Below the pieces are notes generated by a model. That model was not told the origin of the DNA and did no database searches. It saw nothing but the letters and a program-made list of their open reading frames with translations. Of a DNA stretch of 64,000 bases, positions 48,961 through 57,518 are shown in pieces. The stretch is from NCBI RefSeq assembly GCF_002000545.1, contig NZ_MLHL01000019.1, positions 1 to 64,000 of the forward strand, in the 5' to 3' direction. Source of the DNA: Rodentibacter trehalosifermentans. GTDB lineage: Bacteria; Pseudomonadota; Gammaproteobacteria; Enterobacterales; Pasteurellaceae. Made by a program: the position numbers and the translations under genes. Position 1 is the stretch's first letter, and every line of letters begins with the position of its first letter.

Positions 48961-49071
48961 GGTTAAAAAAGATAAAAAAATAATGCGCCATTATGCTAAA
49001 AATCCCGACTATTTTAAAGTAGAATGAAGGTCAAATTTAATCTCGTTTGCGACCGCACTTTAGGAGCCTGA

Positions 49072-49734
49072 ATGTTACTGAGCATTTTATATATCATTGG
49101 TATCACCGCCGAGGGAATGACGGGCGCATTGGCGGCCGGTCGGGAAAAAATGGATATTTTCGGTGTGATTATCATCGCCTCTGTCACCGCCATTGGCGGC
49201 GGTTCTGTGCGTGATGTGTTACTCGGGCACTATCCTTTGGGCTGGGTAAAACATCCCGAATATTTTTTGGTGGTGGCAGGGGCTGCGGTGATGACCGTTT
49301 ATATCGCCCCTTTTATCAATCATTTTATGCGTTATTTCCGAATGATTTTCTTGGTATTAGATGCCATGGGCTTGGTCGTGTTTTCAATTATTGGCGCCCA
49401 GATTGCAATGGATATGGGGCATGGTATCACCATTGTTTGTATTGCAGGCTGTATTACCGGGGCATTTGGCGGCGTATTGCGTGATATGCTTTGTAACCGT
49501 ATTCCCCTTGTTTTTCAAAAAGAACTCTACGCCAGTGTTTCACTCTGTGCCACTCTGACCTATTTCGGACTGATGGCCTTGCAAATAGAACAAACCCTTG
49601 CGGTGTTAATCACTTTAATCAGTAGCTTTACACTGCGAATTTTAGCCATTCGTTTTGAATGGGGGCTGCCAGTGTTCAACTATCAAGAATTGACAAGCGA
49701 TCATCAAGATAAATTGCCCAAGAAAAAGAAATGA
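49072..49734 (+). CDS. TRIC cation channel family protein (YadS/YicG type)
   Basis: A 220-residue protein with seven predicted membrane helices. The two repeats each carry the signature: [15 protein letters not shown] near residue 42 and [16 protein letters not shown] near 128, the GGxxRD motif of the UPF0126/TRIC family, whose members form trimeric potassium channels in structural work. A basic tail KLPKKKK ends the protein. An uptake sequence lies just upstream of GGAG and the ATG. Ion selectivity here is inferred. Confidence 0.9.
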   Translation: MLLSILYIIGITAEGMTGALAAGREKMDIFGVIIIASVTAIGGGSVRDVLLGHYPLGWVKHPEYFLVVAGAAVMTVYIAPFINHFMRYFRMIFLVLDAMGLVVFSIIGAQIAMDMGHGITIVCIAGCITGAFGGVLRDMLCNRIPLVFQKELYASVSLCATLTYFGLMALQIEQTLAVLITLISSFTLRILAIRFEWGLPVFNYQELTSDHQDKLPKKKK

Positions 49735-49822
49735 AGAGAAATAAAATTGATTAAGAGTGCGGATTACATAGCAGTTGCACAAATCGGATTTCGTTTATTT
49801 AATAATGGCTTATGTCCCTTAA

Positions 49823-49882
49823 TCCCCCCGCCCGTTTAAGACAGAGGGGAAGAAATCCAAGCAAGCCGTGGAGGGCGGGATA
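49823..49882. repeat. Possible decayed palindromic element
   Basis: CCCGCCC at 49827-49833 and GGGCGGG at 49873-49879 form a 7-bp inverted repeat around a purine-rich centre. Composition resembles the element at 46997-47129, but the match is loose. It fills much of the 158-bp gap between the TRIC gene and the TIGR01619 gene. Confidence 0.3.
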
Positions 49883-49892
49883 CCTTAAAATA

Positions 49893-50666
49893 TCAATTCA
49901 GCTGCTTGTTATCATCCATCAAACTATCGCATTCCCAACCGATATAATCGCCCATAAACTGCCGTGCCAACTTTTCAAACTTTTCCACCAGTTCAAAAAT
50001 TTCGCCATTATCAAGGGGAATTTCTTGCTCAAGTTTGACCAAATAATAGGGCTCATCATCTTCATGAAATTGGATAGCTTGAGCGGAATATTGCAATGTA
50101 GTAAAGGAATAATCCCCCAAACTCAGCTCATCCATAAAAGGAAACATTTTTTGTTCCTCGTCAAAGTGAAAACTATGTTCAACCAAATAGGTATCACTTA
50201 AATCACGCCCTTTGCTTTGCAATAAACCCAGCAATTCCTCTGTGGCATTCATTTTGATCTCAAGGGGCGAAGCAAGCAGAAAATCAAAGTAAATATCCCA
50301 ATTCGGATCATCCTGAACCGTCACATCCTCCACAAAATCGATTTGCGATAAGGTTTCAAGCAAGATTTCCGAGTGTTCGCAATAAAAGTGTATTTTCGCC
50401 TGTCCGTTACAAATAAAATGCCCAGCAAAAAACACGTTTGGAAGTGCGGTCAATTGTGCGAGAGTTTTGAAGATACGATTAATGAGCTTGTCATACTCCC
50501 CTTCTGAGGGAAGCCCGCTCTCATCACTGTCATAATTAATGGTAAATTGCACAATTTTATTGCAATTCTTACCATGAAATTGATCGATGTTTTCAATATT
50601 TGCGGTAAACACTGCAGGCATATCATTCACCATAGAACGGTAATTCTGCCAATTTGCCATATCCAT
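49893..50666 (-). CDS. TIGR01619-type protein (DUF695 plus RraB-like domain)
   Basis: A 257-residue acidic cytosolic protein. The first half ([20 protein letters not shown] onward) is DUF695-like; the second half, with [20 protein letters not shown] near residue 147 and [15 protein letters not shown]-like sequence, resembles the RNase E inhibitor RraB domain. This combination is TIGR01619, which I recall beside xthA in H. influenzae (HI0040-HI0041). It lies nine bases after xthA. An effect on RNA decay is a family-based guess only. Confidence 0.82.
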   Translation of the reverse strand: MDMANWQNYRSMVNDMPAVFTANIENIDQFHGKNCNKIVQFTINYDSDESGLPSEGEYDKLINRIFKTLAQLTALPNVFFAGHFICNGQAKIHFYCEHSEILLETLSQIDFVEDVTVQDDPNWDIYFDFLLASPLEIKMNATEELLGLLQSKGRDLSDTYLVEHSFHFDEEQKMFPFMDELSLGDYSFTTLQYSAQAIQFHEDDEPYYLVKLEQEIPLDNGEIFELVEKFEKLARQFMGDYIGWECDSLMDDNKQLN

Positions 50667-50675
50667 TTTTTTGTC

Positions 50676-51479
50676 CTATTTAAATTCCGCCCAAATCGGT
50701 GCGTGATCAGAAGGTTTTTCCATTGCCCGAATATCCAAAGCAATGCCGGCGTCAACACAACGCGCTGCTAAGGCATGGTTTACTAAAATATGGTCAATAC
50801 GTAAACCACGATTATCATCAAAGCCTTTTGAACGGTAATCAAACCACGAGAATTGATCATTTGCGGTAGGGTTCAATCTGCGGAAGCTATCCTCCAAACC
50901 GTAATCATATAAACGCTGATACCATTCACGCTCTTCAGGCAAGAATGAGCATTTTCCGGTACGCAGCCAACGTTTGCGGTTTTCTTCTCCAATGCCGATA
51001 TCCAAATCACTTGGGCTGATATTCATATCACCCATAATTAAAACCGGGTTGGCTTTATCGTGATCTTGCTCTAAATAACGCTGTAAATCCGCATAAAATT
51101 TTTCTTTTGCCGGGAATTTGGTTTCGTGGTTACGGCTCTCCCCTTGTGGGAAATAGCCGTTAATCACTGTCAGCAAGCCAAAATCCGTTTCCAAATCCGC
51201 CATAATAATGCGTTTTTGTGCCTCTTCACCATCCGTTGGAAAACCACGGCGAACGGCTTTTGGCGCTTGTTTGGTAAGTAACGCCACGCCATAATGACCC
51301 TTTTGCCCATGGTGGAAAACGTGATAGCCTAAATTTTCCGTGATTTCATAAGGAAAAGCCTCATCCGCCACTTTAATTTCCTGTAAACCAATCACATCGG
51401 GTTGATATTTTTCAATCACCGCCTCCAATTGATGAGGACGGGCACGCAAACCATTAATATTAAAAGAGATAAATTTCAT
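50676..51479 (-). CDS. xthA: Exodeoxyribonuclease III
   Basis: The main AP endonuclease and 3'-5' exonuclease of base-excision repair. The 267-residue protein shows the EEP-family motifs: [12 protein letters not shown] at 5-16, GLQEIKV with the metal-binding Glu near 34, [14 protein letters not shown] near 150, IDHILVN near 229 and the catalytic SDHAPIW near 258. Length matches E. coli XthA (268). It lies between the TIGR01619 gene and the RluA-family gene as in H. influenzae. Confidence 0.97.
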   Translation of the reverse strand: MKFISFNINGLRARPHQLEAVIEKYQPDVIGLQEIKVADEAFPYEITENLGYHVFHHGQKGHYGVALLTKQAPKAVRRGFPTDGEEAQKRIIMADLETDFGLLTVINGYFPQGESRNHETKFPAKEKFYADLQRYLEQDHDKANPVLIMGDMNISPSDLDIGIGEENRKRWLRTGKCSFLPEEREWYQRLYDYGLEDSFRRLNPTANDQFSWFDYRSKGFDDNRGLRIDHILVNHALAARCVDAGIALDIRAMEKPSDHAPIWAEFK

Positions 51480-51509
51480 TTCAGTTCCTAGTTACAAAAA
51501 TTGTAGGTA

Positions 51510-52190
51510 TTATACAGGGATTTTCCCTTTTCCGAAAAAAGGGTTTTCATTTATTTTCATCTTCACACTGTCTTTTTGCCACCATTTCCCCTCTTTCGGC
51601 ATTGCCTTCACATCAAATTTTTCACCGTAAAATTCAAATTCAAGCCTTGCGGCGTGGAGATAAGTGCGGTCAATTTCAGCTATGTTTTTGCCATAAAGAT
51701 CATCGCCTAAAATCGGGCTGCCAAGACTTTTCATTGCCACACGCAACTGGTGGGTTTTGCCCGTTTGGGGCCTGAGGAAAAACAGGCGTAAATGGGGTTC
51801 ACAGCTAACGGATTCAAACCTTGTAATCGCCGGATTTTCTTTGCTTTGGCAGAGTTTCCACGCACCGTTACGGGCTTTTTTCATATCGCCGATAATCAAG
51901 CCTTGTTTCTTTTTCGGTTTTTGATGGCTCAAGGCAAGATAGGTTTTGTGAATCTGATGTTCGGCAAAAAGTCGTGAAAATTCCGACGCACTTTCTACAT
52001 TTAAGGCAAGAATTAATAAGCCTGAGGTGATTTTATCCAAACGATGTATCAACCACACTTGCGGCACGCCAAGTTGATTCGCTACCTGCGTGGTTAGCCC
52101 CTGAGTTTCCCGATCTTTATGCACGCTGATGCCACAAGGCTTGTAAATAATGATAAAATCACGATGTTGATAAAGAATGTCAAATTGCAT
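51510..52190 (-). CDS. RluA-family pseudouridine synthase (TIGR01621 type)
   Basis: A 226-residue RNA pseudouridine synthase without an S4 domain. The catalytic aspartate is in VWLIHRLDKITSGLLI near residue 45, with RPQTGKTHQLRVAMKSLGSP near 140 as motif III. It matches the short Rlu-type family TIGR01621 I recall from Haemophilus next to xthA. The ATG at 52190 lies in front of an uptake sequence that fills the whole gap to the divergent cls. The RNA target is unknown. Confidence 0.85.
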   Translation of the reverse strand: MQFDILYQHRDFIIIYKPCGISVHKDRETQGLTTQVANQLGVPQVWLIHRLDKITSGLLILALNVESASEFSRLFAEHQIHKTYLALSHQKPKKKQGLIIGDMKKARNGAWKLCQSKENPAITRFESVSCEPHLRLFFLRPQTGKTHQLRVAMKSLGSPILGDDLYGKNIAEIDRTYLHAARLEFEFYGEKFDVKAMPKEGKWWQKDSVKMKINENPFFGKGKIPV

Positions 52191-52208
52191 AAGTGCGGTT
52201 AAAATTTT
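52191..52208. repeat. Uptake sequence forming the entire cls/pseudouridine synthase gap
   Basis: AAGTGCGGTTAAAATTTT is an extended uptake sequence occupying all 18 bases between two divergent start codons. Confidence 0.85.
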
Positions 52209-53669
52209 ATGAATTTTGAACATATTATACTGGTTTATATTATTCCTGTGTTGGCGTGGCTGACAATTATCTCAGTGACCCTTCGTCTTTTGGTGAAAAA
52301 ACAATCCTCCTCTGCCACCCTCTCTTGGCTTATGCTGATTTATCTTGTACCGGTTGTCGGGGTGCTTGCCTATTTTATTTTTGGCGAGGTGAAACTGGGA
52401 ACAAAACGGGCGAATGCCTTTCAAGCATTGCACGCCAAATACAGTAAATGGCTCGCCCATTTATCACAACAGTCGGCACTGGTGAGTACGCCAAAAAGCT
52501 TACAATATCGACCGCTCTTTGATCTCAACTATCGCCGTCTTGGTATTCCTTGTATCAAAGGTAATGAACTGCATATTTTGGATACTCCTGAAACTATCGT
52601 TCACAGTATTATCAAGGATATTCAACAAGCCCGTTATTCTATCAATATGGTGTTTTATATTTGGTCGAATAAAGGCATGATTGAAGAAGTCAGCCAAGCC
52701 TTGTTGGATGCCAAACAGCGCGGCGTGGAAATTCGAATTTTATTGGATTCCGTAGGCAGCCGCCCGTTTTTGATAAGCAAAGCCTGCCGGGATTTGCGGG
52801 AGCAAGGCGTTGAAATTGTGGAAACCCTGTATGTGAATTTATTCCGAATGTTTTTCAGTCGCATTGATTTACGCCAGCACCGAAAAATTATCGTCATTGA
52901 TAATCAAATTTCCTACACGGGCAGTATGAATATGGTCGATCCTGCCTTTTTCAAACAAGATAGCAAAGTGGGAAATTGGGTGGATATTATGGTACGGATC
53001 AATGGTGCGGTGTCGGCGGTGTTAAACAGCCTGCACGCTTGGGATTGGGAAATTGAAACCGGCGTGGAATTGCCGCTATTTTTGCCCAACTGTCCGATTG
53101 TACCCATTGATGATTATGACACCCACTCTGTGCAAGTGATCGCCACAGGCCCGGCGTTCCCCGATGATCTTGCGCCTCAAAGTTTAGCCTTGGCAATTTA
53201 TGCCGCCCGAGAAAGCATTGTCATCACCTCGCCCTATTTCGTGCCAAGCCACAGCATTGCCGAAGCCCTTCGCACAGCAGCATTACGGGGCGTGGACGTT
53301 TCCATCATTCTGCCGAAGAAAAATGATTCGCTCATGGTGGGTTGGGCAAGCCGCACTTTTTTTGACGATCTCCTCGCTGCCGGGGTGAAAATCTATGAAT
53401 TTAACACCGGTTTATTGCACACCAAAAGCGTGCTGATTGACGACAAACTCGCTTTGGTCGGCACAATGAATATGGATTTACGCAGTTTCTTCTTAAATTT
53501 TGAACTGGCAATTGCGGTAGAGGATCGAGCCTTTGCCAATGAAGTGGCGATTTTACACGAAAGCTATATTGCCAATTCCGAGCAGCTCGACAGCGGAAAA
53601 TGGCTTTCCCGCCCTTTTTATTATCGCATTATTGAGCGTTTGTTCTTTTTGTTTAGCCCACTGTTATAA
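52209..53669 (+). CDS. cls: Cardiolipin synthase
   Basis: Joins two phosphatidylglycerol molecules into cardiolipin in the inner membrane. The 486-residue protein starts with two membrane helices (about 6-28 and 38-60) and carries two phospholipase D motifs, HRKIIVIDNQISYTGSMNM near residue 224 and HTKSVLIDDKLALVGTMNMD near 401, each with the HxKx4D pattern. Length equals E. coli ClsA (486). The start lies 18 bases from a divergent start codon. Confidence 0.95.
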   Translation: MNFEHIILVYIIPVLAWLTIISVTLRLLVKKQSSSATLSWLMLIYLVPVVGVLAYFIFGEVKLGTKRANAFQALHAKYSKWLAHLSQQSALVSTPKSLQYRPLFDLNYRRLGIPCIKGNELHILDTPETIVHSIIKDIQQARYSINMVFYIWSNKGMIEEVSQALLDAKQRGVEIRILLDSVGSRPFLISKACRDLREQGVEIVETLYVNLFRMFFSRIDLRQHRKIIVIDNQISYTGSMNMVDPAFFKQDSKVGNWVDIMVRINGAVSAVLNSLHAWDWEIETGVELPLFLPNCPIVPIDDYDTHSVQVIATGPAFPDDLAPQSLALAIYAARESIVITSPYFVPSHSIAEALRTAALRGVDVSIILPKKNDSLMVGWASRTFFDDLLAAGVKIYEFNTGLLHTKSVLIDDKLALVGTMNMDLRSFFLNFELAIAVEDRAFANEVAILHESYIANSEQLDSGKWLSRPFYYRIIERLFFLFSPLL

Positions 53670-53687
53670 TGGTTCTGCTGAGTTTGA

Positions 53688-53706
53688 AATAAGAATAATT
53701 TTCATA
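53688..53706 (+). promoter_or_regulatory. Candidate Fur box of the siderophore operon
   Basis: AATAAGAATAATTTTCATA agrees with the 19-bp consensus GATAATGATAATCATTATC at about 12 positions and lies 47 bp before the ATPase gene, overlapping TATAGA, a possible -10 box. Confidence 0.5.
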
Positions 53707-53752
53707 TAGAATGTTACCAACTTTTTGATTTAATATTTCCCCTTGAGTTATT

Positions 53753-54517
53753 GTGTTTCAACTTCAGCAAGTTTCCTTTTCCATTCCTCAGCGTACCTTG
53801 CTCCATCCCACGTACCTTTCCTTTGAAAGCGGTAAAGTTTATGGCTTAATCGGACATAATGGTTCCGGCAAATCCACATTAATCAAACTGATGGCTCGTC
53901 AACAAAAAATCTCTTCAGGTGAAATATTGTTGGCTAATCGTTCTATTCACCAGTGGAAGAGCCGGGATTTTGCCAAGCAAGTGGCTTATTTACCGCAACA
54001 TTTGCCACAAGCCACCAATATGACAGCAAAAGAACTGATCGCTATGGGACGATATGCGTGGAATGGGCTATTTGGGCGTGAAACACAAGCAGATAGACAG
54101 GCTATCGCACGGGCATTACAACTCACCCACACAGCACCATTTGCCGATCAACAGGTGGATACCCTTTCCGGTGGCGAGCGTTCGAGAATTTGGCTTGCGA
54201 TGCTATTGGCACAAGAAAGCCAATTTTTACTGCTTGACGAACCCCTCGCGGCACTGGATATCGCCCATCAAGTAGAAGTGATGCAACTGGTTCACCAGCT
54301 TAGCCGTGAATTAAATCTCGGCGTGGTGATTGTGATTCACGACATCAACCTTGCCGCCCGTTTTTGCGATCATTTAGTGGCATTGCACAGCGGAAAATTA
54401 TTGGCACAAGGCAATGTACAAGACATCGTCAATAAAGCCTCATTACAGCAAATTTACGGCATTGAACTCAATGTTATCGAACATCCTGAAACTCATCGTC
54501 CCGTGAGCTTTTATTAA
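53753..54517 (+). CDS. fhuC: ABC transporter ATPase for iron-siderophore import (FhuC-like)
   Basis: A 254-residue ATPase of the FecCD-type importer group. Walker A GHNGSGKSTL at about 34-43, Q-loop LPQHLPQA near 80, signature LSGGERSRIWLAML near 135, Walker B FLLLDEPLAALD near 158 and the switch His in VIVIHDINLAARF are all present. The start is GTG. It opens an operon with a binding protein, a fused permease and an outer-membrane receptor, so it energises ferric-siderophore import. Ferrichrome-type hydroxamate specificity is suggested by the fused FhuB-like permease. Confidence 0.93.
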   Translation: MFQLQQVSFSIPQRTLLHPTYLSFESGKVYGLIGHNGSGKSTLIKLMARQQKISSGEILLANRSIHQWKSRDFAKQVAYLPQHLPQATNMTAKELIAMGRYAWNGLFGRETQADRQAIARALQLTHTAPFADQQVDTLSGGERSRIWLAMLLAQESQFLLLDEPLAALDIAHQVEVMQLVHQLSRELNLGVVIVIHDINLAARFCDHLVALHSGKLLAQGNVQDIVNKASLQQIYGIELNVIEHPETHRPVSFY

Positions 54518-54518
54518 A

Positions 54519-55517
54519 ATGTTGTCCTGTTGTCTTAAAAATTCACGGCTATTTTTATGCCTAATCACTGAGCTGATAATTTCTGCCTTCGCCGCCGTTA
54601 GCAAAGCGAACATTCAAAAAACCTTGTTTTTTGTGACCACACTTTTCAGTCTGCCAAGTCAGGCGGACGAGCCGCAAGCCGGCTATACCATGCAAACCGG
54701 TTATGACACGCAAGCCGCTTATGCCACAGTGGATTGGACGGTTGCCGAAACCCTCATTGCTCTTGACCAACCGCCCCTTGCCGTGGGCGATGTGAAAAGT
54801 TATCAAACTTGGGTAATAGAGCCCCAACTACCTAAAAATACCATTGATTTAGGCGTTCGTTTACAACCCAATGCCGAGCGCATTGCCGCCCTTTCTCATT
54901 CCTTTAAGTCATTAACCTTTATTCACAGCCAATTCTACGCCGCCCTCAATGAAAAATTAGCCCCTTATGGCAAAGTTTATAATGTGGATTTTTACAAAGA
55001 AGGGAATGCTTGGGAAAACGTGGTCGCCGCTACACAAAAAATCGGCGATATTATTGGCAAACCGCAAGCTGCGCAACAATTATTGTCGCAATATCAAAAG
55101 GATATCGATCATTATCGTCCGCTATTGCAACCCTTCACCGATCGCCCTATCGCGTTGGTGCAATTTATCGATACCCGCCATTTACGCATTTATGGTGAAA
55201 ATAGTTTATTGGGTGAGGTTATCCGCCAACTGGGTTTTAAAAACGCTTATACCGCTCAAGTCAATAACTGGGGCTTCCAAAATATTGACATTACCGAGCT
55301 GGCAAAATTGCCTTCAAATACTCGTTTTGTGGTGATAAAACCTTATCCTAGTCATATTGCGACTGCCCTCACCCACAATACATTATGGCAACGTCTGCCT
55401 CTTGCTAAATCACCGTTGATTTTACCGGCAGTGTGGACTTTCGGTGCACTCCCTTCTGCCCAACGTTTTATCGGTATTTTTGCCCATGGATTATTACAAG
55501 GAGGCGAACAATGGTAA
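54519..55517 (+). CDS. fhuD: Periplasmic iron-siderophore binding protein (FhuD-like)
   Basis: A 332-residue class III binding protein. GYTMQTGYDTQAAYATVDWT leads to VDWTVAETLIALDQPPLAVG near 70, typical of FhuD-like proteins, and a C-terminal lobe near IDITELAKLPSNTRFVVIK. The N-terminus is unusual: two hydrophobic stretches (residues 11-26 and 35-47), with a signal-peptide cleavage-like SLPSQADE at 44-51, so the true start may be internal or the first stretch may be extra. Residues 53-70 come from an 18-bp threefold tandem repeat. The stop overlaps the fhuB start. Confidence 0.88.
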   Translation: MLSCCLKNSRLFLCLITELIISAFAAVSKANIQKTLFFVTTLFSLPSQADEPQAGYTMQTGYDTQAAYATVDWTVAETLIALDQPPLAVGDVKSYQTWVIEPQLPKNTIDLGVRLQPNAERIAALSHSFKSLTFIHSQFYAALNEKLAPYGKVYNVDFYKEGNAWENVVAATQKIGDIIGKPQAAQQLLSQYQKDIDHYRPLLQPFTDRPIALVQFIDTRHLRIYGENSLLGEVIRQLGFKNAYTAQVNNWGFQNIDITELAKLPSNTRFVVIKPYPSHIATALTHNTLWQRLPLAKSPLILPAVWTFGALPSAQRFIGIFAHGLLQGGEQW

Positions 55518-57481
55518 CCCGCCCTTCTTTATTCTTTCTCCTTTTAAGCGGATTATTCTTAGGGCTTTTAATTAGCGTATTAACCCTACAACTGCCTGAA
55601 AATACCAGTATTTGGGCGCTCATTCAACCTACCGATAATCTGGATTTATTATTAGTACAAAGCTATACCCTACCTCGTATTGCCATTGCCTTGCTCGCCG
55701 GTGGCATACTGGCTTTTGCCAGCCTACTATTACAACAGGTGATGGGCAACTCTTTGGCTTCCGATAGTACATTAGGTATAAATAGCGGTGCACAATTTAG
55801 CTTATTTGCTGTCGCTATTTTTGCGCCCCAACTGTTGCAATATAGCTCAAGTTTCATTGCCCTTGTCGGTGCCGGATTAAGTTTAGCATTTGTGCTGGCA
55901 CTGGCAATGCGGAAAACTCTCTCGCCATTATTACTGATTCTTTCAGGGCTTGTGGTGAATCTTTATTTTGGGGCTTGCACCGCAATGATGATGTTATTTT
56001 ACCCGGAAGAAGCCCGGGGGCTAGCACAATGGGGGGCAGGCTCGCTTGTGCAAGAAAGCTGGCGTGACAGTCAACTTTTGGCAATACAAAGTGCGGTCTG
56101 TTTTTCGATTATTTTTTTATTGCGCCGTCCGTTTGCTATCCTTGCGTTAAATGATAGTAACGCCACAAGCCTTGGTGTGCCGGTAGGAAAACTGCGTTTT
56201 ATCGGCATTGTAGTCAGTGCCTATTTGATCGCTGCTGTAGTCAGTGCCGTAGGAATGATTGGCTTTATTGGTTTAGCGGCATCAACCATGGTTCGCCAAC
56301 TTCGCATCCGCACTCTTACCCGACAACTGCTCGCCTCTGTTCTTCTTGGGGCATTATTACTCGCCATCACCGATTTATTTTTACAACTCATCAGCCTTTA
56401 TTATCAAATAAGCCTGCCAACCGGCGCAGTAACAGCATTGCTCGGCACACCATTACTCCTTTGGTTAATGTTTCGTGCATTACCCCATAGCGGACGTTTA
56501 ACCGGCACGGCATTACAAAAAGTCCGCCAATATCGACCGCACTTTACTTGGATGATTATCGCCTTTTTCGCCATAAGCCTGATGATCGCCCTGGGCTTGG
56601 GGAAAAATGCTAGCCACGCTTGGCAAATTCTTACCCCCGATAGCGACTTTAATATGGATATTCTCGCCCTGCGTTATCCCCGAATATTGATCGCCATTTG
56701 TGCCGGCATTTTGCTTTCCGTGGCAGGGGTATTATTACAGCGTTTAACCCTTAATCCGATGGCAAGCCCTGAATTATTGGGCGTGTCTTCCGGGGCAAGT
56801 ATGGGAATTTTAGTGTTACTTTTTGCCTTCTCCGCCCAAACGTCCCTGTGGTTTTGGCTTGCCGGTATCGGCGGTGCATTGATTGCATTAATCATTCTTG
56901 CCGCCATCAACCAACGCAATGGAATGTTGCCGGAAAAAGTGTTGCTGACGGGGATCAGCCTGTCCGCCTTATTTGATACGCTGCAACGCCTCGCCATCGC
57001 CAGTGGCGATCCCCGTGCAAGCCAATTAATCAGCTGGACGTCCGGCTCAACCCAAAGTTTGGACGCCGACCTCGCCATTCCCTTTAGCTTATTGGCGTTG
57101 GGGTTATTAGGCGGCAGTTTGGCTTTCAGCCGTTGGCTGGATTTGCTCCGCCTGCAAGCCCCTATGGCACAGGCGTTAGGGCTTAACATTTCTCAAACCC
57201 GTTGGATTTTAATTATTTTTAGTGCGATTTTGACCGCACTTGCCACGCTGATTATCGGTCCACTCAGCTTTATTGGCTTGCTCGTGCCGCACCTCACCCA
57301 TTTTTTAGGCATACACAAAGCACGCCAACAATTACTGATTTCCGCCCTCCTTGGCAGCACCATTATGCTCATTGCCGATTGGATTGGGCGACAAATTTTA
57401 TTCCCTTATGAAATCCCCACAGGCTTAGTTGCCACGTTAGTGGGGGGAACTTACTTTTTGCTGATGATGCGGAAAGTCTAA
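55511..57481 (+). CDS. fhuB: Fused inner-membrane permease for iron-siderophore import (FhuB-like)
   Basis: A 656-residue permease made of two FecCD halves fused head to tail, the hallmark of FhuB. Each half has about ten membrane helices; the conserved GNSLASDSTLGINSGAQF near residue 83 is matched by LNPMASPELLGVSSGAS near 410, and the coupling regions GMIGFIGLAAS and IGPLSFIGLLVPH fall near the ends of the halves. The ATG at 55511 overlaps the binding-protein stop. A single fused permease fits ferric hydroxamate transport, though substrate is not proven. Confidence 0.93.
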   Translation: MVTRPSLFFLLLSGLFLGLLISVLTLQLPENTSIWALIQPTDNLDLLLVQSYTLPRIAIALLAGGILAFASLLLQQVMGNSLASDSTLGINSGAQFSLFAVAIFAPQLLQYSSSFIALVGAGLSLAFVLALAMRKTLSPLLLILSGLVVNLYFGACTAMMMLFYPEEARGLAQWGAGSLVQESWRDSQLLAIQSAVCFSIIFLLRRPFAILALNDSNATSLGVPVGKLRFIGIVVSAYLIAAVVSAVGMIGFIGLAASTMVRQLRIRTLTRQLLASVLLGALLLAITDLFLQLISLYYQISLPTGAVTALLGTPLLLWLMFRALPHSGRLTGTALQKVRQYRPHFTWMIIAFFAISLMIALGLGKNASHAWQILTPDSDFNMDILALRYPRILIAICAGILLSVAGVLLQRLTLNPMASPELLGVSSGASMGILVLLFAFSAQTSLWFWLAGIGGALIALIILAAINQRNGMLPEKVLLTGISLSALFDTLQRLAIASGDPRASQLISWTSGSTQSLDADLAIPFSLLALGLLGGSLAFSRWLDLLRLQAPMAQALGLNISQTRWILIIFSAILTALATLIIGPLSFIGLLVPHLTHFLGIHKARQQLLISALLGSTIMLIADWIGRQILFPYEIPTGLVATLVGGTYFLLMMRKV

Positions 57482-57518
57482 CAATGGATTAACCCTAACC
57501 TTCAATTAAGGATAAAAA

